Part shown: piece after piece, positions 1 to 8,617 of the stretch
Layout: each line of letters starts with the position of its first letter
How positions within the stretch are numbered: the first letter of the stretch is position 1
Origin: JBCCEV01 sp039030125
GTDB lineage: Bacteria > Pseudomonadota > Gammaproteobacteria > Ga0077536
Length of the DNA: 22,191 nt
NCBI GenBank assembly: GCA_039030125.1
Contig: JBCCEV010000064.1
Coordinates: 1 to 22,191 of the forward strand
Direction: 5' to 3'
Translations under genes and position numbers: made by a program
The notes under the pieces: generated by a model
The model's input: only the letters and a program-made list of their open reading frames with translations
Told to the model about the DNA's origin: nothing
Database searches by the model: none

Positions 1-577
1 GTTCAGAATTGCTGAAACCGAAAAGTATGCGCATGTGACCTTCTTCTTCAACGGCGGCATCGAGCAAAACTTTGAAGGAGAAGAACGTCACTTGGAACCT
101 TCTCCCGATGTCGCGACCTATGATCTCAAACCAGAGATGAGTGCCGCCGCAGTGACCGACCGCTTGGTCAGTGCGATAGAAACGCAAGACTACGACGCGA
201 TGATCTGTAACTTCGCGAATGCGGATATGGTCGGCCACACCGGCAATTTCGACGCCACCGTTAAATGCATCGAAACGCTGGACACGTGCCTGGGGCGGGT
301 GATCTCGGCCGCGCAAAACAATGGAGTTGAGGTCTTGATCACCGCCGACCACGGAAATGCGGAGAATATGCGCCAACACGACGGCGGTCCGCACACCGCG
401 CACACCAATAACCAAGTTCCCCTGATCTACATCGGGCGTCCTGCCCAATTGAAAGATGGCGGCACCCTTGCCGATATTGCACCAACCCTTCTGGATTTGA
501 TGGCAATCGAAATCCCCGCGGAGATGACTGGTCGGCGACTCGTCGAATTCAGCCAATCGGCGCAAGATGCTGCCTAG
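1..577 (+). CDS. gpmI: 2,3-bisphosphoglycerate-independent phosphoglycerate mutase, 3' part
   Basis: This enzyme interconverts 3- and 2-phosphoglycerate in glycolysis, using two Mn ions in the cytoplasm. The 5' part lies outside the window; the frame is already open at base 2 and reads RIAETEKYAHVTFFFNGG, a very typical GpmI stretch, so the GTG at 35 is internal and not a start. Visible metal-ligand motifs are DMVGHTG and ITADHGNAE, followed by the usual GGPHTAHT loop and the PTLLDLM segment near the C-terminus. Only about 190 of roughly 510 residues are present. The gene overlaps the next ORF (envC) by 11 bases, which suggests co-transcription and matches the gpmI-envC-ctpA order common in Gammaproteobacteria. 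The identification is close to certain. Confidence 0.97.
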   Translation, partial: FRIAETEKYAHVTFFFNGGIEQNFEGEERHLEPSPDVATYDLKPEMSAAAVTDRLVSAIETQDYDAMICNFANADMVGHTGNFDATVKCIETLDTCLGRVISAAQNNGVEVLITADHGNAENMRQHDGGPHTAHTNNQVPLIYIGRPAQLKDGGTLADIAPTLLDLMAIEIPAEMTGRRLVEFSQSAQDAA

Positions 578-1730
578 CCAGGGCGGCACTTACGATTTCA
601 ATAACCTTATCCTAGGCCTCCTGCTATGCGCCACGAGTAGCTGGATCTCGGCGGCCACTGAACAATCAGACACCGCAACGGAACTCGCACTCGTGCGCGA
701 AGAAATTGCCCGTGTAAGCGAGTTACTCTCCAGTGATAAGGCCCGTTTCTCCGAGGTAAGGGAGCAAGCGCAAGCCACCAAGCGCAGGCTTGAAGCGACC
801 GGCGACGATCTTGCATTGCTCGGCAAGAAGATCGGCGAAAAAGAAAAGCGGCTGGCCGATCTTCGCGCCGAGCGCCAAACCGTGATTGCCTCGCTCGATG
901 ATTCCCGCGCGCGATTCTCTTCATTTTCGCGCTCCCGTTTTGTCTTAGATAGACAAACGCGGCTTAAGCTCGTTTTCAGCGGCGAAAATCCAGGAGAAAC
1001 GTCGAGGACGCTCAGATACTTCGAGTATTTGCTGGCCGCTAATCAGACCGAAGCGGCGACCTTGGTGGATGAAATCAGTGATCTAAAGCGCACCGAATCA
1101 GCACTGGCCAGCGAAAGAGCGAAGCTCGAACTACTTCGAGAGCGCGCTGATCAACAACTAGCGACTCTCACCCAAGCTGCCGCTGATCATGATGATTTAA
1201 TGACAAGGATTGCCGCAAGCGAGAACGAGCATCGGCAACTGCTGGAAGCACTGCGAGCGAATGAGAACGAACTAACAACGCTACTCGAAAATCTTGGCAA
1301 AGCGCCCCATCAGGCTCTAACGCAGCGCCCATTCAGTGAACTCAAAGGCAGCCTAAGCTGGCCGCTTGAGGGGAAAATCATCTCGCGTCCCGGCGAGCGG
1401 ATGCGAAGCGGCGGCGCGCAGTGGGACGGAATGCTAATTCAAGCGACCCCAGGAGCAGCAGTTCGTTCGGTTGCCCAGGGGATCGTTGTCTACGCCGATC
1501 AGTTTCCAAACCTTGGATTGTTGGTGATCATCGATCATGACGATAAATATATGACGCTTTACGGATTTAACGACGGTGTCGACAAGCAGGCCGGCGATGT
1601 GGTCTCCGCGGGTGAGATTGTTTCCAAGGTGGGCCGTAACAGTAGCCTCAAGAGTGCGGCTTTGTATTTCGAAATTCGTCACGACGGCAGCCCGCTTGAT
1701 GTCTTGAATTGGCTAACACCGACACAATAG
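567..1730 (+). CDS. envC: EnvC-type murein hydrolase activator (degenerate M23 domain)
   Basis: EnvC-like proteins sit in the periplasm, where a coiled coil binds FtsX and a degenerate LytM/M23 domain activates the amidases that split septal peptidoglycan. Here residues about 30-260 are a long Glu/Arg/Leu-rich coiled coil, followed by an M23 domain at about 275-380 (WPLEGKIISRPG, GLLVIIDHDDKYMTLYG, LYFEIRHDG). The position that carries a catalytic His in active M23 peptidases (YGH) is Phe here (LYGFND), as expected for an activator rather than a hydrolase. The hydrophobic segment LILGLLL at about residue 15 resembles a signal peptide but lacks the usual basic n-region, so the start at ATG 567, inside the end of gpmI, is uncertain. 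ctpA follows after 63 bases. Confidence 0.93.
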   Translation: MLPSQGGTYDFNNLILGLLLCATSSWISAATEQSDTATELALVREEIARVSELLSSDKARFSEVREQAQATKRRLEATGDDLALLGKKIGEKEKRLADLRAERQTVIASLDDSRARFSSFSRSRFVLDRQTRLKLVFSGENPGETSRTLRYFEYLLAANQTEAATLVDEISDLKRTESALASERAKLELLRERADQQLATLTQAAADHDDLMTRIAASENEHRQLLEALRANENELTTLLENLGKAPHQALTQRPFSELKGSLSWPLEGKIISRPGERMRSGGAQWDGMLIQATPGAAVRSVAQGIVVYADQFPNLGLLVIIDHDDKYMTLYGFNDGVDKQAGDVVSAGEIVSKVGRNSSLKSAALYFEIRHDGSPLDVLNWLTPTQ

Positions 1731-1793
1731 TCAAGGGCATGCAGGCGCTGCTACCATGCCCGCTGGCCCTGAAACTTCGACTATAGAAACCCA

Positions 1794-3104
1794 ATGCCAA
1801 CCCTAATCATTGCCATCGTTTTATTGTTCTCGGGCGCCGTCATCGCTGATGAAGTCGAGGAGCCGAGTGAAGAAAATCCAAAAGCTGATGAATTGCCGTT
1901 GGACGAAATACGCGCGTTCGTCGAGATTTATCACAAAATAAAAAGAGACTATGTCGAAAAAGTCGATGACGACACCCTCCTAAAAGGCGCCATGCGCGGC
2001 ATGCTCGCCGAGCTCGATCCCCACTCGGCCTATCTCGATGAAGACGACTATGAGGCGATCCAAGAGGGCACAACCGGCGAGTTCGGCGGGCTCGGTATAG
2101 AGGTGGGAATGTCAGATGGTTTCGTGAAAGTAATTGCTCCAATTGACGATACCCCCGCGCAGCGGGCCGGGATCCTGGCTGGCGACACCATCATCAAACT
2201 CGATGAGACACCGGTTAAAGGTATGTCGCTCGTTGAGGCGGTAAAAACCATGCGCGGAAAACCTGGTACCGAGATCATTTTGACGATACTGCGCGAGCGC
2301 GAAGAAAAACCACTGGAAGTAAAAATCATCCGTGACACGGTCAAGGTTCGCAGCATTCGCACGCGGGTCCTAGAACCCGGATATGGTTATGTGCGCATTT
2401 CGCAGTTTCAATCACGTACAGGCGAAGAGCTGCGTGAGGCAATAGCAAAACTCAAAGCTGACGAGGGCACGACCAACGGTGTCGTTTTGGATCTTAGGAA
2501 CAACCCTGGCGGGGTTCTTGGTGGTGCGGTCTCGGTCGCGGACGCTTTTTTGGGCGACGGACGGATCGTCTACACCGACGGTCGTATGGACGACTCTACC
2601 CTAGATTTCGATGCCAGCACGCCTGATTTGCTAGAAGGCGCGCCAGTCGTGGTGTTGGTTAATGAAGGCTCAGCATCGGCATCGGAAATTGTCGCCGGCG
2701 CTCTGCAAGATCGGCAACGCGCAGTGATTATGGGGCGCAAGACTTTCGGCAAGGGGTCGGTGCAGACAATTTTTCCAATGAACAACAGCGCTGCACTAAA
2801 ACTTACCACCGCCCGTTATTTCACGCCCGCTGGCCGTTCAATTCAGGCCGAGGGGATTGTCCCCGATATTGTCATCGACAAAGTGAAATTGGAATCGATA
2901 AAAAGCGCCGCCAACTTGAGCGTGACCGAATCTAATCTCGCGGGCCACCTCGCCAATCAGGACGAGAAAGGCGGCGAAGCAGACCAACAGGAAGCCGATA
3001 ATAAGGGCGGCGATAAACCGCTTGCCGAGCGCGATTACGAGCTTTACGAGGCGTTAAATCTTCTCAAAGGCATGGCTATTCTATCGGCAAAACCGGCTGG
3101 CTAG
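1794..3104 (+). CDS. ctpA: C-terminal processing peptidase, S41 family
   Basis: This is a periplasmic serine protease of the Ctp/Prc family, which cleaves proteins or murein hydrolases from their C-termini. It has a signal-like N-terminus (residues 1-18), a PDZ domain at about 95-180 (GGLGIEVG, PAQRAGILAGDTI), and the S41 catalytic core. The Ser/Lys dyad is visible: Ser295 in GSASASE and Lys320 in TFGKGSVQ, exactly 25 residues apart as in the family. The C-terminal 60 residues are Gln/Asp/Glu-rich and probably flexible. The start at ATG 1794 has no clear Shine-Dalgarno and the signal peptide lacks a basic n-region, but the frame has no other start downstream of the stop at 1770. yibQ begins one base after the stop, so the two are almost surely co-transcribed. 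Confidence 0.95.
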   Translation: MPTLIIAIVLLFSGAVIADEVEEPSEENPKADELPLDEIRAFVEIYHKIKRDYVEKVDDDTLLKGAMRGMLAELDPHSAYLDEDDYEAIQEGTTGEFGGLGIEVGMSDGFVKVIAPIDDTPAQRAGILAGDTIIKLDETPVKGMSLVEAVKTMRGKPGTEIILTILREREEKPLEVKIIRDTVKVRSIRTRVLEPGYGYVRISQFQSRTGEELREAIAKLKADEGTTNGVVLDLRNNPGGVLGGAVSVADAFLGDGRIVYTDGRMDDSTLDFDASTPDLLEGAPVVVLVNEGSASASEIVAGALQDRQRAVIMGRKTFGKGSVQTIFPMNNSAALKLTTARYFTPAGRSIQAEGIVPDIVIDKVKLESIKSAANLSVTESNLAGHLANQDEKGGEADQQEADNKGGDKPLAERDYELYEALNLLKGMAILSAKPAG

Positions 3105-3105
3105 C

Positions 3106-3987
3106 TTGAGATTCATCATTGGCTTAGCCCTAAGCTGTACGCTCCTTCTGGCATTCGCTAATGCGGCTCATGCGGTTAATCGCGATCAACGCTTCGCACT
3201 GCCGGCCATCGCGATCATCATTGACGACCTCGGCTACCGACGCGACCTTGATCGGCAAGCCAGTGAGCTCCCGGGCGACGTGAGCTTCGCGATCATGCCG
3301 TTCGCGCCACACATCAAACCACTGGTCAGCGAACTGGCCTCAAGAGGTAAGGAAACCATTCTTCACTTACCAATGGAGGCCGCGGACAACAACCATTTGC
3401 TGGGGCCAGGCGCGCTTACAACATCAATGGACCGGGCCACGCTTAGCGAGGCATTCGCTCTCGCGCTCAGTACTGTGCCTCGTGTCGTTGGGGTGAACAA
3501 CCATATGGGAAGCAAGTTCACACAAGACACTATGCGGATGGGTTGGTTAATGAGTGAGCTCGCCAGCAAATCAGGGTTGTTTTACGTCGATAGCCGCACC
3601 ACGCGAAATTCGGTTGCGCACGAGGCTGCGCGCCGGGCCGGTGTCGATTTCTTGGAACGCGACGTATTCTTGGATCATATCCAAGACGAAATGAGCATTG
3701 AGACTAAGTTCGACGAACTCATCGAATCGGCAAAGCGCAAAGGGTATTCGTTGGGGATTGCTCACCCGCGGCCCGCAACGCTGCGAGTTCTCGAACGCCG
3801 CCTGAGAGCCTTGGGAAACGAGGGCGTCAGGTTGGAAAGCGTCTCTAAGTTGATCAGGATGCAATCTGGCCAGTATCGAGTGACACCGGTGTCTCATTCG
3901 TCGCTTGGAAACCAAGCAAGCAACATTGCTAGCAAACCGACAAACCCGAACAGCCAAACTCCAATTGGCAAAGATCCCAACATGTAA
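3106..3987 (+). CDS. yibQ: Divergent polysaccharide deacetylase family protein (YibQ-like)
   Basis: This belongs to the divergent polysaccharide deacetylase family (DUF610/YibQ), periplasmic proteins of unsettled substrate that commonly follow envC and ctpA. It starts at TTG 3106, giving a good signal peptide of about 23 residues ending AHA. Family motifs are AIIIDDLGYRRDLD (Asp40-Asp41), ILHLPMEA, NNHMGSKFT (His133), FYVDSRTT, RDVFLDH and GIAHPRPATL (His220). The final 31 or so residues, after VTPVSH, are low-complexity Ser/Asn/Pro and lie entirely inside the antisense 3' end of ubiB, so the tail was probably gained by reading through an older stop. The gene closes the plus-strand envelope operon. 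Confidence 0.9.
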   Translation: MRFIIGLALSCTLLLAFANAAHAVNRDQRFALPAIAIIIDDLGYRRDLDRQASELPGDVSFAIMPFAPHIKPLVSELASRGKETILHLPMEAADNNHLLGPGALTTSMDRATLSEAFALALSTVPRVVGVNNHMGSKFTQDTMRMGWLMSELASKSGLFYVDSRTTRNSVAHEAARRAGVDFLERDVFLDHIQDEMSIETKFDELIESAKRKGYSLGIAHPRPATLRVLERRLRALGNEGVRLESVSKLIRMQSGQYRVTPVSHSSLGNQASNIASKPTNPNSQTPIGKDPNM

Positions 3988-5567
3988 GTCGCTTGTGATT
4001 GGATCCCCAACAACACGACCGCGCCGATGAGAAAACCGACCCCAACGACAGCAAGTACCAAACGGCGTTGCAAGCGTCGAAGCTCGGTGCGGATTTCCCT
4101 TAGCGCTGGATCGTTAGTGGCGACCTCGGCGCGTCCCGATTTAATTTGATCAAGGACGTCGAAAGCCAAGCCTGGTAGTTCGGGCAAACGCTCGGCCCAG
4201 GTGGGTGCGGCGCGGGTTAAGGAGCGCGCAATACGGCCAACACCTAAACGGTCCCGCATAAATCGCTCCAATGCTGGTCGCGCTGCCGCCCACAAATCGA
4301 GATCGGGGTATAGCTGGCGACCGATACCCTCAAGATTAACCAATGTTTTTTGTAGTAATAATAACTGCGGCAGGATCTCCATATTGAATCGCTGCGCGGT
4401 CTGGAAAAGCCGCAAAAGCAACTGTCCAACTGAAATCTCTTTTACCGGTCGGTCAAAGATGGGCTCACATACAGCGCGGATCGCAAATTCGAACTCATCG
4501 ACTCGTGTCTCACGCGGTACCCAACCAGATTCGACATGCAACTCAGCTACGCGCCGGTAGTCTCGTTCGAGAAAAGCGGAGAAATTCTCAGCGAGATAAC
4601 GCTGATCGAATTCGCTGAGCGAACCCATAATGCCAAAGTCCACCGGCACGTAACACACGGTACCGGTATCCGGGTCTTTTCTTACGAAAAGATTACCGGG
4701 ATGCAAATCGGCGTGGAAAAAATGATCGCGAAAAATCTGCATGAAAAAGATTTCCACCCCTGTTTCCGCCAATTCCTTGAGATCGATTTCTGCGTCTCTC
4801 AGCGCGTCGCGATCATCAATCGTTATTCCAAAGACGCGCTCCATCACTAAAAGATTTCGTCGGGTAAGATCCCAGTGGATTTCTGGGACCTGCATCTGCA
4901 CCGAATCCTTAAAGTTGCGACGCAACTGAGAAGCGTTGGCAGCCTCACGAAACATATCGAGTTCGTCGAGGAGCGTTTTTTCGAACTCCGCAACGACGCG
5001 GGTTGGTTTTAGCCGCTTCCCGTGCGGCCAGTAGCGCTCCGCGACTTCAGCGATGATGTACATCAAGGCAATATCATTATCTATGGTGCGCCGGATATTA
5101 GGCCGCACAACTTTAACGATGACTTGACGATCATCGGATAACTTTGCGGCGTGTACCTGCGCAATCGAGGCCGAGGCCAATGGCTGCTCGTCGAACTCAG
5201 AAAAGACCTCATTGACCTTTTCGCCGTATGCTTTCTCGATAATGCTCTTGGCGAGTGCGCCCGAAAATGGCGGCACATTGTCCTGTAGGTTCGCGAGTTC
5301 GTTGGCAATGTCATCCGGCAGAAAGTCGCGGCGGGTAGAAAGAATTTGTCCAAACTTGACGAATAACGGTCCAAGTTCTTCCAATACATTTCGGATCCGC
5401 TCGCCGCGGGGGCGATAATCGCGGCGGCGCCAATTCCACGGTAAAAGGTACAGTACAAAACTGACTGGCCGCATGAGCGGCGTCGACAAGATCAGTTCGT
5501 CGAACCCGTGGCGGATCAGGATCCTCTGGATTGTAAAAATACGAAAGAACTGAGCGGGGCCAATCAT
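3894..5567 (-). CDS. ubiB: Ubiquinone biosynthesis regulatory kinase-like protein UbiB
   Basis: UbiB is an atypical protein-kinase-like ATPase (ABC1/ADCK family) needed for ubiquinone synthesis; it is membrane-bound and works with the UbiJ-UbiK assembly. At 557 residues it has the usual length. Signature motifs are KFGQ (71-74), ASIAQVHAA (133-141), the catalytic Lys in VIVKVVRP (Lys152), HADLHPGN (285-292) and VDFG (Asp310). Two C-terminal transmembrane helices are present (about 505-523 and 533-553), as expected. Its ATG overlaps the ubiJ stop as ATGA, so translation is coupled in ubiE-ubiJ-ubiB. The last 94 bases overlap the end of yibQ on the other strand, and no terminator is visible between these convergent genes. 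Confidence 0.97.
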   Translation of the reverse strand: MIGPAQFFRIFTIQRILIRHGFDELILSTPLMRPVSFVLYLLPWNWRRRDYRPRGERIRNVLEELGPLFVKFGQILSTRRDFLPDDIANELANLQDNVPPFSGALAKSIIEKAYGEKVNEVFSEFDEQPLASASIAQVHAAKLSDDRQVIVKVVRPNIRRTIDNDIALMYIIAEVAERYWPHGKRLKPTRVVAEFEKTLLDELDMFREAANASQLRRNFKDSVQMQVPEIHWDLTRRNLLVMERVFGITIDDRDALRDAEIDLKELAETGVEIFFMQIFRDHFFHADLHPGNLFVRKDPDTGTVCYVPVDFGIMGSLSEFDQRYLAENFSAFLERDYRRVAELHVESGWVPRETRVDEFEFAIRAVCEPIFDRPVKEISVGQLLLRLFQTAQRFNMEILPQLLLLQKTLVNLEGIGRQLYPDLDLWAAARPALERFMRDRLGVGRIARSLTRAAPTWAERLPELPGLAFDVLDQIKSGRAEVATNDPALREIRTELRRLQRRLVLAVVGVGFLIGAVVLLGIQSQATYMLGSLPIGVWLFGFVGLLAMLLAWFPSDE

Positions 5568-6178
5568 GAGGAGCGGCGCTCCGCGGCAATAGCGGCATCA
5601 AGCCGATCGACGGCCGCCGCCAACTCTCGCGTACGAACCGCCAGTTGGTCAATCTCCCAACGCTTCGGTAGCAATTGCTTTTCACGCTGAAGATAGTTCA
5701 CCAAATCGATTTCAAAACGCCTGGCACTATCAGTGCCCCACGCACTTAGCGCTCGCACAAAACGGCCGAGCTGGTGGGTCGCTACGTCACCGATCACCGG
5801 CGCGACCAACGCCTCTAGATCAATAGATACACGCGAAATCAGCTCCTGTACGGCGGTCGCGGTCGCGAGATCACCGCTTAAATCCAGCCGCCCGGCTTCG
5901 AGCGCTTCGCCGCGCCGCTCCGCGGCCATCGCAGCGACAAAATCGGCGACCGTGCCGCGGATGGTGACATCGGGCTCAAAATCCGAAGTGAGACTAATTT
6001 TCGGACTCGGGTTTTGTGGTTCGACGAACACCGAAAGCTCGAAATCTTCGAGGTAAATTTTTAGGCGTCGTCCGAACAAGCCGCGATAGGCCTCGGCAAA
6101 TCCACTGTCTGCATCAATGAGCGCGGCGAAAATCCGATCGGAGATCTGTTGAAAGGGGCGCGCAAATCCTTCGTTCAC
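5564..6178 (-). CDS. ubiJ: Ubiquinone biosynthesis accessory factor UbiJ (SCP2 domain)
   Basis: UbiJ binds lipids through an SCP2-like domain and scaffolds the soluble complex of aerobic ubiquinone synthesis. The protein has 204 residues. The N-terminal half carries the SCP2-type pattern (GRRLKIYLEDFELSVFVEP, then DVTIRGTVADFVAAMA and LSGDLATATAVQELI), and the C-terminal third is a charged helix (WEIDQLAVRTRELAAAVDR) like the coiled coil of the family. It starts at GTG 6178, overlapping the ubiE stop as GTGA, and ends overlapping ubiB by 4 bases. Sequence divergence in this family is high, so the assignment leans on both the pattern and its place between ubiE and ubiB. Confidence 0.93.
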   Translation of the reverse strand: MNEGFARPFQQISDRIFAALIDADSGFAEAYRGLFGRRLKIYLEDFELSVFVEPQNPSPKISLTSDFEPDVTIRGTVADFVAAMAAERRGEALEAGRLDLSGDLATATAVQELISRVSIDLEALVAPVIGDVATHQLGRFVRALSAWGTDSARRFEIDLVNYLQREKQLLPKRWEIDQLAVRTRELAAAVDRLDAAIAAERRSS

Positions 6179-6915
6179 AAGCGGAATCCACTGTGGATCG
6201 CAACGATGCCAGCCCCGAGATTGCGGAATTTAATGTGACTGAATCCGGCGCGTTTCATAAGGAAGCTTAATGCTTGTTGATCTGGATGCATGCGAATCGA
6301 TTCGGCCAAGTAGCGATAGGATTGTGCGTCTTTAGCCACCACTTTTCCCAACATCGGCAGTGCTTGCAGCGAGTAAAAGTCATAGAGGCGTTCAAGTGAC
6401 TTTGCCTGAAGCTTGGAAAACTCCAGTATCACCAACTTACCACCAGGCTTTAGCACTCGCAGCGCCTCGCGTAAGGCATTGGACTTTTCGGTAACGTTGC
6501 GCAGGCCGAAAGCGATAACGGCGCGATCAAAAAAACAGTCGGCGAACGCCAAGGCTTGAGCGTCGCTCTGCACGCAACGTGTTTGCGCAATACCGCGATT
6601 GATTAGCCGATCCCGCGCAATAGCAAGCATCGATAGATTAATATCGCTGGAAACAATTTCTCCGCGCCCCCTTAGGCGGCGCTGAATACCGACGGATAGA
6701 TCACCGGTCCCAGCGGCGAGATCGAGAACCTTCATATTCGGGCGAAGACCGAGCTCGTTCAGCGCGTGGGCTTTCCAGATCCGATGCAAACCTAAAGACA
6801 TCAAATCGTTCATGAGGTCATAGCGACCCGCAACGGAGTCGAAAACCTCTTTTACTTTTTGGGTTTTTTCATCGGCATCAACTTCCTGGAACCCGAAAAA
6901 GTGTGAATCGCTCAT
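6175..6915 (-). CDS. ubiE: Ubiquinone/menaquinone C-methyltransferase UbiE
   Basis: UbiE transfers a methyl group from S-adenosylmethionine to the quinone ring in ubiquinone (and menaquinone) synthesis. The SAM-binding motif VLDLAAGTGDLS, the acidic loop SSDINLSMLA and the family stretch AFGLRNVTEKS are all present, as is the N-terminal FDSVAGRYDLMNDLMSLG. The reading frame is open up to a TTG at 6930, but ATG 6915 is the better start: it has GGAAGG five bases upstream and gives the usual MSDSHFFGF-type N-terminus and 246 residues. It lies 18 bases after the DUF971 gene and overlaps ubiJ by 4 bases. Confidence 0.97.
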   Translation of the reverse strand: MSDSHFFGFQEVDADEKTQKVKEVFDSVAGRYDLMNDLMSLGLHRIWKAHALNELGLRPNMKVLDLAAGTGDLSVGIQRRLRGRGEIVSSDINLSMLAIARDRLINRGIAQTRCVQSDAQALAFADCFFDRAVIAFGLRNVTEKSNALREALRVLKPGGKLVILEFSKLQAKSLERLYDFYSLQALPMLGKVVAKDAQSYRYLAESIRMHPDQQALSFLMKRAGFSHIKFRNLGAGIVAIHSGFRL

Positions 6916-6933
6916 GCTCGCCTTCCGCAACAG

Positions 6934-7299
6934 CTAAGAGCGCGGTTCGTGACTACGCGTGGCACCGGCCTCTTTAAGCGCATCTAAGTACTCACGCCAA
7001 TAGCGCTCCTGGTTTGAGCCCAAATCGTAGAGATAATCCCAGGTATAAATTCCAGAATCGTGGCCATCATCAAAAACCAGCTTGACCGCATAATTACCAA
7101 CAGCTTCGACCGCGCTGATCGCAACCTGTTCCTTACCCGTCTGGAGCACCGCCTGTTCTGGTGAATGCCCTCGCACTTCCGCCGACGGCGAGAATACCCG
7201 CAGAAATTCGCAACTTAATTCAAACTCCTGACCATCGTCGAAATTAACCTCTAACTTTCGAGACGCTTGGTGTAAACGAATGTCGGTTGGTGTGCTCAT
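6934..7299 (-). CDS. DUF971 (gamma-butyrobetaine hydroxylase-like N-terminal domain) protein
   Basis: This 121-residue protein is a stand-alone DUF971 domain, the fold found at the N-terminus of gamma-butyrobetaine hydroxylase. Characteristic elements are LHQASRKLEVNFDDGQEFEL at the start, the LRVFSPSAEVRGH stretch, and the ending AVKLVFDDGHDSGIYTWDYL. Such single-domain proteins have no hydroxylase activity of their own; a link to Fe-S cluster handling has been proposed for some members, but nothing in this sequence proves it. The gene starts one base after the hslU stop and is followed by ubiE, the same neighbourhood seen in Pseudomonas. Co-expression with hslVU is therefore likely. Confidence 0.93.
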   Translation of the reverse strand: MSTPTDIRLHQASRKLEVNFDDGQEFELSCEFLRVFSPSAEVRGHSPEQAVLQTGKEQVAISAVEAVGNYAVKLVFDDGHDSGIYTWDYLYDLGSNQERYWREYLDALKEAGATRSHEPRS

Positions 7300-7300
7300 A

Positions 7301-8617
7301 TCATAAGATATAGCGAGTGAGATCTTCGTCTTTGGCTAACTCGCCAATATTTTGCTCCACATACGTGCTGTCGATGACGAATTTCTGTCCCGTGACGTCT
7401 GGCGCGGTAAAAGACAGCGCCTCCAACAATTTCTCCATCACCGTATAGAGGCGCCGCGCTCCGATATTCTCATTAGTTTCATTGACTCGAAACGCGATCT
7501 CAGCGATCCGCTGGAGGCCATCTTCGGCAAACTCCAACGCGATTCCTTCGGTATTCATCAACGCGGCATACTGGCGCGACAACGAGGCATCGGGTTCAAC
7601 GAGAATACGTACAAAATGATCGACTGATAATGGTGACAGCTCGACGCGGTTTGGCAGGCGGCCCTGCAGCTCGGGAATTAAATCGGAGGGTTTGGCTACG
7701 TGAAACGCGCCGGACGCAATAAATAGGATGTGGTCTGTTTTCACCATTCCATATTTCGTACTTACAGTGCAGCCCTCAACCAACGGCAGCAGGTCGCGCT
7801 GGACACCTTCGCGAGATACGTCGGGCCCAGCAGAATCCGAACGCTTGGCGACCTTGTCAATCTCGTCTAGGAAGACGATCCCGTTTTGCTCGACACTATC
7901 GATTGCCTGAGCGCGCAAATCTTCGTCGTTAATGAGTTTAGCGGCCTCTTCCTCGACCAATAATTTGCGGGCATTTCCAATTTTGAGACGACGTGACTTG
8001 GTTTGATTGCCTGATAGGTTCTGGAACATATTCTGTAGTTGCCCCGTCATTTCCTCCATTCCAGGGGGCGCCATAATCTCCACGCCAACGTTGACCGTAG
8101 CAACATCGACATCAACATCTTTGTGATCGAGTTCGCCGGCTCGAAGCTTTGCCCGGAACCGCTCCCGCGTTGAGTTCTGTGCGCCATCCTCAACATCGCC
8201 CATTCCCGGCAGGAGGGCATCTAAAAGGCGCTCCTCGGCGGCGGCTTCAGCTTCGCCGCTAACTGAACCCATCGCGCCTTCGCGCATTTGCGCCATCGCA
8301 ACATCTGCAAGATCGCGAATGATTGATTCGACATCACGTCCCACGTACCCAACCTCGGTGAATTTGGTCGCTTCAATCTTTATAAATGGAGCTTCCGCCA
8401 ATTTCGCAAGGCGACGCGCGATCTCAGTCTTACCAACGCCAGTGGGGCCGATCATGAGGATATTCTTCGGGGTTATTTCCTGCCGCAGCGGTGCTTCGAC
8501 CTGGGCTCGGCGCCAACGATTTCTGAGCGCAATCGCAACCGCTCTTTTGGCTTCCTGCTGACCAACGATATGCTTGTTCAGCTCATCGACTATTTGTTGT
8601 GGGGTAAGCGTGCTCAT
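7301..8617 (-). CDS. hslU: ATP-dependent protease ATPase subunit HslU
   Basis: HslU (ClpY) is the AAA+ hexamer that unfolds substrates and feeds them to HslV in the cytoplasm. It has 438 residues, near the family norm. Walker A is GPTGVGKT (57-64), the pore loop is GYVG (90-93), Walker B is IVFLDEID (about 247-254), and the I-domain lies between them. The extreme C-terminus DLTRYIL matches the tail that inserts into HslV. It overlaps the hslV stop as ATGA, so the two subunits are translationally coupled. Confidence 0.98.
   Translation of the reverse strand: MSTLTPQQIVDELNKHIVGQQEAKRAVAIALRNRWRRAQVEAPLRQEITPKNILMIGPTGVGKTEIARRLAKLAEAPFIKIEATKFTEVGYVGRDVESIIRDLADVAMAQMREGAMGSVSGEAEAAAEERLLDALLPGMGDVEDGAQNSTRERFRAKLRAGELDHKDVDVDVATVNVGVEIMAPPGMEEMTGQLQNMFQNLSGNQTKSRRLKIGNARKLLVEEEAAKLINDEDLRAQAIDSVEQNGIVFLDEIDKVAKRSDSAGPDVSREGVQRDLLPLVEGCTVSTKYGMVKTDHILFIASGAFHVAKPSDLIPELQGRLPNRVELSPLSVDHFVRILVEPDASLSRQYAALMNTEGIALEFAEDGLQRIAEIAFRVNETNENIGARRLYTVMEKLLEALSFTAPDVTGQKFVIDSTYVEQNIGELAKDEDLTRYIL

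Noticed and set aside
1735..1761. Inverted repeat GGGCATG...CATGCCC between envC and ctpA, considered as a terminator.
   Set aside because: The 13-base loop is large and no T-run follows; it may be a weak hairpin but is not a rho-independent terminator.
4201..4850. Plus-strand ORFs of 100-120 codons inside ubiB.
   Set aside because: They lie antisense to well-conserved ubiB motifs, lack ribosome sites and have no recognisable domain.
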